A stretch of 7,566 nt of DNA from Oscillospiraceae bacterium (GTDB lineage Bacteria; Bacillota; Clostridia; Oscillospirales; Ruminococcaceae), in contig JAFLUJ010000083.1 of the NCBI GenBank assembly GCA_022511485.1, forward strand, positions 1 to 7,566. Reading direction: 5' to 3'. The notes beneath the pieces were generated by a model, which worked only from the letters and a program-made list of their open reading frames with translations, ran no database searches and had not been told where the DNA came from. Below, in pieces: positions 5,621-7,566 of the stretch (positions within the stretch are counted from its first letter, which is position 1; every line of letters begins with the position of its first letter). Both the position numbers and the translations under genes were made by a program.

Positions 5621-6874
5621 ATGTACAACGATATTATGGATACAATTGGCTTTGTAGCTTCTGTTGACCCGGAGGTAGGGGATGGTATGAAGAAAGAGCT
5701 TGCAAGACAGAGAAGAAATCTGGAGCTTATTGCAAGCGAAAACCTTGTTTCTCCTGCGGTAATGGCGGCTATGGGTTCTGTGCTTACCAATAAATACGCA
5801 GAGGGCTATCCCGGAAAGCGCTACTACGGCGGCTGCGAATGTGTTGACATTGTGGAGAATATTGCTATAGAGCGCGCTAAAAAGCTTTTCGGAGCAGGAT
5901 ACGCAAATGTTCAGGCTCATTCCGGAGCTCAGGCTAATACGGCTGTATATTTTGCTCTCCTTGAACCGGGTGATACTGTCCTTGGAATGAGCCTCGCTCA
6001 TGGCGGACACCTCACTCACGGCTCACCGGTAAATCTTTCCGGAAAATACTTCAATTTCGTTTCCTACGGTCTTGGTGATGACGAGACCATCGACTACAAC
6101 AAGGTAGAGGCTCTTGCTAAGGAAAACAAGCCCAAGCTTATTGTTGCGGGAGCTTCCGCTTATCCCAGGCTTATAGATTTTCCAAAGCTCCGGGAGATCG
6201 CTGATTCCGTTGGTGCATATCTCATGGTAGATATGGCTCATATTGCAGGACTGGTCGCTGCGGGTGTTCATCCTACTCCTGTGCCCTACGCTCACATCAC
6301 TACTACCACTACTCACAAGACCCTCAGAGGTCCCAGAGGCGGTCTTATCCTCACAAACGATGAGGAGCTTGCAAAGAAGATCAACAAGGCTGTTTTCCCG
6401 GGAATCCAGGGAGGTCCGCTCATGCACGTTATTGCTTCTAAAGCAGTATGCTTCGGGGAGGCTCTTAAGCCGGAGTTCAAGGAGTACGGCAGGAAGGTAG
6501 TGGAAAACGCTCAGGCTCTTGCAAAGGGTCTTGTAAGCAGAGGCTTCAACCTTGTTTCCGGCGGTACGGACAACCATCTTATGCTGGTTGATCTGCGTCC
6601 CTTCGATATTACAGGAAAAGAGCTGGAACACCGTCTTGACGAGGTCTATATCACTGTAAATAAAAACGCTATCCCTAATGATCCTCAGAGTCCGTTTATC
6701 ACAAGCGGTGTGAGGATCGGTACTCCTGCGGTAACAAGCCGGGGACTTGGTGTTGATGACATGGAGAAGATCGCAGAATATATTTTCCTTACTGCAAAGG
6801 ATTTTGAAAATAAAGCTGACGAGATCCGTGCGGGAGTAAATGAGATTTGCGCTAAATATCCTCTTTATGAGTAA
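5621..6874 (+). CDS. glyA: Serine hydroxymethyltransferase
   Basis: This 417-aa protein is full length for bacterial SHMT. It catalyses the reversible transfer of the serine hydroxymethyl group to tetrahydrofolate, giving glycine and 5,10-methylene-THF, and is the main one-carbon source for purine, thymidylate and methionine synthesis. It is a cytoplasmic PLP enzyme. Visible hallmarks are NLELIASEN (about 33-41), KYAEGYPGKRYYGG (58-71), the VDMAH segment with Asp204 and His207 that hold the cofactor, and TTTTTHKTLRGPRGG with the PLP-binding Lys233. The start is ATG 5621, behind AAAGGAG (5606-5612) with an 8-base gap. An upstream in-frame ATG at 5594 would add nine residues spanning this site and is rejected. 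The gene has its own promoter and terminator and so forms a single-gene unit; neighbours on either side are unrelated to one-carbon metabolism. Confidence 0.98.
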   Translation: MYNDIMDTIGFVASVDPEVGDGMKKELARQRRNLELIASENLVSPAVMAAMGSVLTNKYAEGYPGKRYYGGCECVDIVENIAIERAKKLFGAGYANVQAHSGAQANTAVYFALLEPGDTVLGMSLAHGGHLTHGSPVNLSGKYFNFVSYGLGDDETIDYNKVEALAKENKPKLIVAGASAYPRLIDFPKLREIADSVGAYLMVDMAHIAGLVAAGVHPTPVPYAHITTTTTHKTLRGPRGGLILTNDEELAKKINKAVFPGIQGGPLMHVIASKAVCFGEALKPEFKEYGRKVVENAQALAKGLVSRGFNLVSGGTDNHLMLVDLRPFDITGKELEHRLDEVYITVNKNAIPNDPQSPFITSGVRIGTPAVTSRGLGVDDMEKIAEYIFLTAKDFENKADEIRAGVNEICAKYPLYE

Positions 6875-6889
6875 TCAAAAAATTTTAGG

Positions 6890-6916
6890 AGGCAGGGGGA
6901 AACCTCCCTGCCTTTT
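6890..6916 (+). terminator. Rho-independent terminator after glyA
   Basis: AGGCAGGG (6890-6897) pairs with CCCTGCCT (6906-6913) around an 8-base loop, followed by a short TTTT. Flanking AATCAAAA (6873-6880) and TTTTGATT (6913-6920) could extend the pairing. The T tail is short, so some read-through into the next gene is likely. Confidence 0.78.
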
Positions 6917-6942
6917 GATTCTGAAAAAATGGAGTGAAAATA

Positions 6943-7566
6943 ATGGCTAAAAATAACGTAGTAAATATGCAGTTTTACAGACAGCCTAAGTATTACAATA
7001 AATTTTCCTGTATCGGCGGAAGCTGTCCTATGACCTGCTGTTCTGTTTGGCGTGTCAAATGGTTGGAAAAAGAGGTCGAAAAGCTGAAAAATGCTGAATG
7101 TTCAGATACTCTTAAAGGTCTTATAGAAAGCTCATTTATAAAGGATGATAATGGCTATATTATTATCAAAATGAATAATGAGTTCAGATGTCCGTTTCTC
7201 ACAGAGGATAATTTTTGTCGGATACAGAAAGAGCTTGGAGTAGAATATATGTCCCGTATCTGTATGATCTATCCGAGGTTAAGTACATTATGCGGCAATA
7301 CGATTGTTAACTACTGTAATCTTTCGTGCTACCATGTTATGGATATGCTTTGCAATGAAAGTGACTGTATGGAGCTTGAGAATTATGAGATGGATAAAAA
7401 AGGAGACATATCGGGAGTCTATTTTGATCCGAAAATAGACCTTATCAATCATCCTGAACTGAAATTCCGGCAGCAGCTTTTTGAGTTCTTTTATGAGATC
7501 CTCTCAGATGATTCTCATAGTATTGAAACATCTGTAATTCTCGGTGCTCTTGCTGCACAAAAGCTT
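6943..7566 (+). CDS. FliB-like Cys-rich protein (flagellin lysine-N-methylase family), 3' end outside window
   Basis: The frame is open from ATG 6943 to the window end (208 codons). GGAGTG at 6931-6936, 6 bases upstream, fixes the start. The N-terminal half has the cysteine pattern of FliB-type proteins: Cys23, Cys28 and the pair Cys32-Cys33 (CIGGSCPMTCC), Cys83 in RCPFL, Cys92 in FCRIQKELG, Cys107 in ICMIYPR, then Cys125 and Cys129 (NYCNLSCY). These cysteines probably bind a metal or iron-sulfur centre. FliB methylates lysines of flagellin in Salmonella, but the wider family is common in Clostridia, including species without flagella, and most members are untested. No flagellar gene is present here, so the substrate is unknown and I give no gene symbol. 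It lies 68 bases after glyA, behind a terminator with a short T tail; I see no clear promoter of its own in that gap. Confidence 0.85.
   Translation, partial: MAKNNVVNMQFYRQPKYYNKFSCIGGSCPMTCCSVWRVKWLEKEVEKLKNAECSDTLKGLIESSFIKDDNGYIIIKMNNEFRCPFLTEDNFCRIQKELGVEYMSRICMIYPRLSTLCGNTIVNYCNLSCYHVMDMLCNESDCMELENYEMDKKGDISGVYFDPKIDLINHPELKFRQQLFEFFYEILSDDSHSIETSVILGALAAQKL

Noticed and set aside
6023..6631. 202-codon minus-strand ORF inside glyA
   Set aside because: It lies wholly antisense to glyA, with no ribosome binding site or family resemblance.

Overview
The window looks like chromosomal DNA from a low-to-mid-GC, Gram-positive anaerobe of the Clostridia, most likely a Ruminococcus-type Oscillospiraceae. 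This rests on strong GGAGG ribosome binding sites, near-consensus TTGACA/TATAAT promoters, an EAL-HDOD protein, a Thr/Glu-rich lipoprotein linker, a DUF4250 sequence and a FliB-like Cys-rich protein. Nothing was searched against a database. All genes lie on the + strand, and most transcription units have a visible promoter or terminator.

Layout. (1) 1-1335: the 3' part of a transglutaminase-like gene, followed 15 bases later by a HAD phosphatase. (2) 1354-2672: a consensus promoter and a single gene for an EAL-HDOD signalling protein whose EAL site is degenerate. (3) 2698-3591: a consensus promoter, a structured leader of about 190 nt, then rplU and rpmA (ribosomal proteins L21 and L27) and a strong terminator. 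(4) 3598-4064: a 5'-truncated, frameshifted remnant of a GH18 (spore-cortex/chitinase-like) gene, followed by its terminator. (5) 4133-5538: four 11-bp-spaced repeats upstream of a serine hydrolase lipoprotein whose reading frame runs on into a DUF4250 domain that has its own ribosome binding site. (6) 5556-6916: promoter, glyA and terminator. (7) 6943-end: the 5' part of a FliB-like Cys-rich protein.

Most genes are housekeeping or widely distributed, and they do not form one obvious pathway. I see no mobile element, CRISPR array, tRNA or rRNA. The points most worth a second look are three. The first is the repeat array, which resembles a binding site for an OmpR/PhoB-family response regulator and overlaps the -35 position of the lipoprotein promoter. 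The second is the in-frame lipoprotein-DUF4250 arrangement, which could come from loss of one A in a short A run just before a tandem TGA-TAA. The third is the rplU-rpmA operon, which lacks the prp protease gene usual in Firmicutes and matches this with an L27 that has no N-terminal extension.
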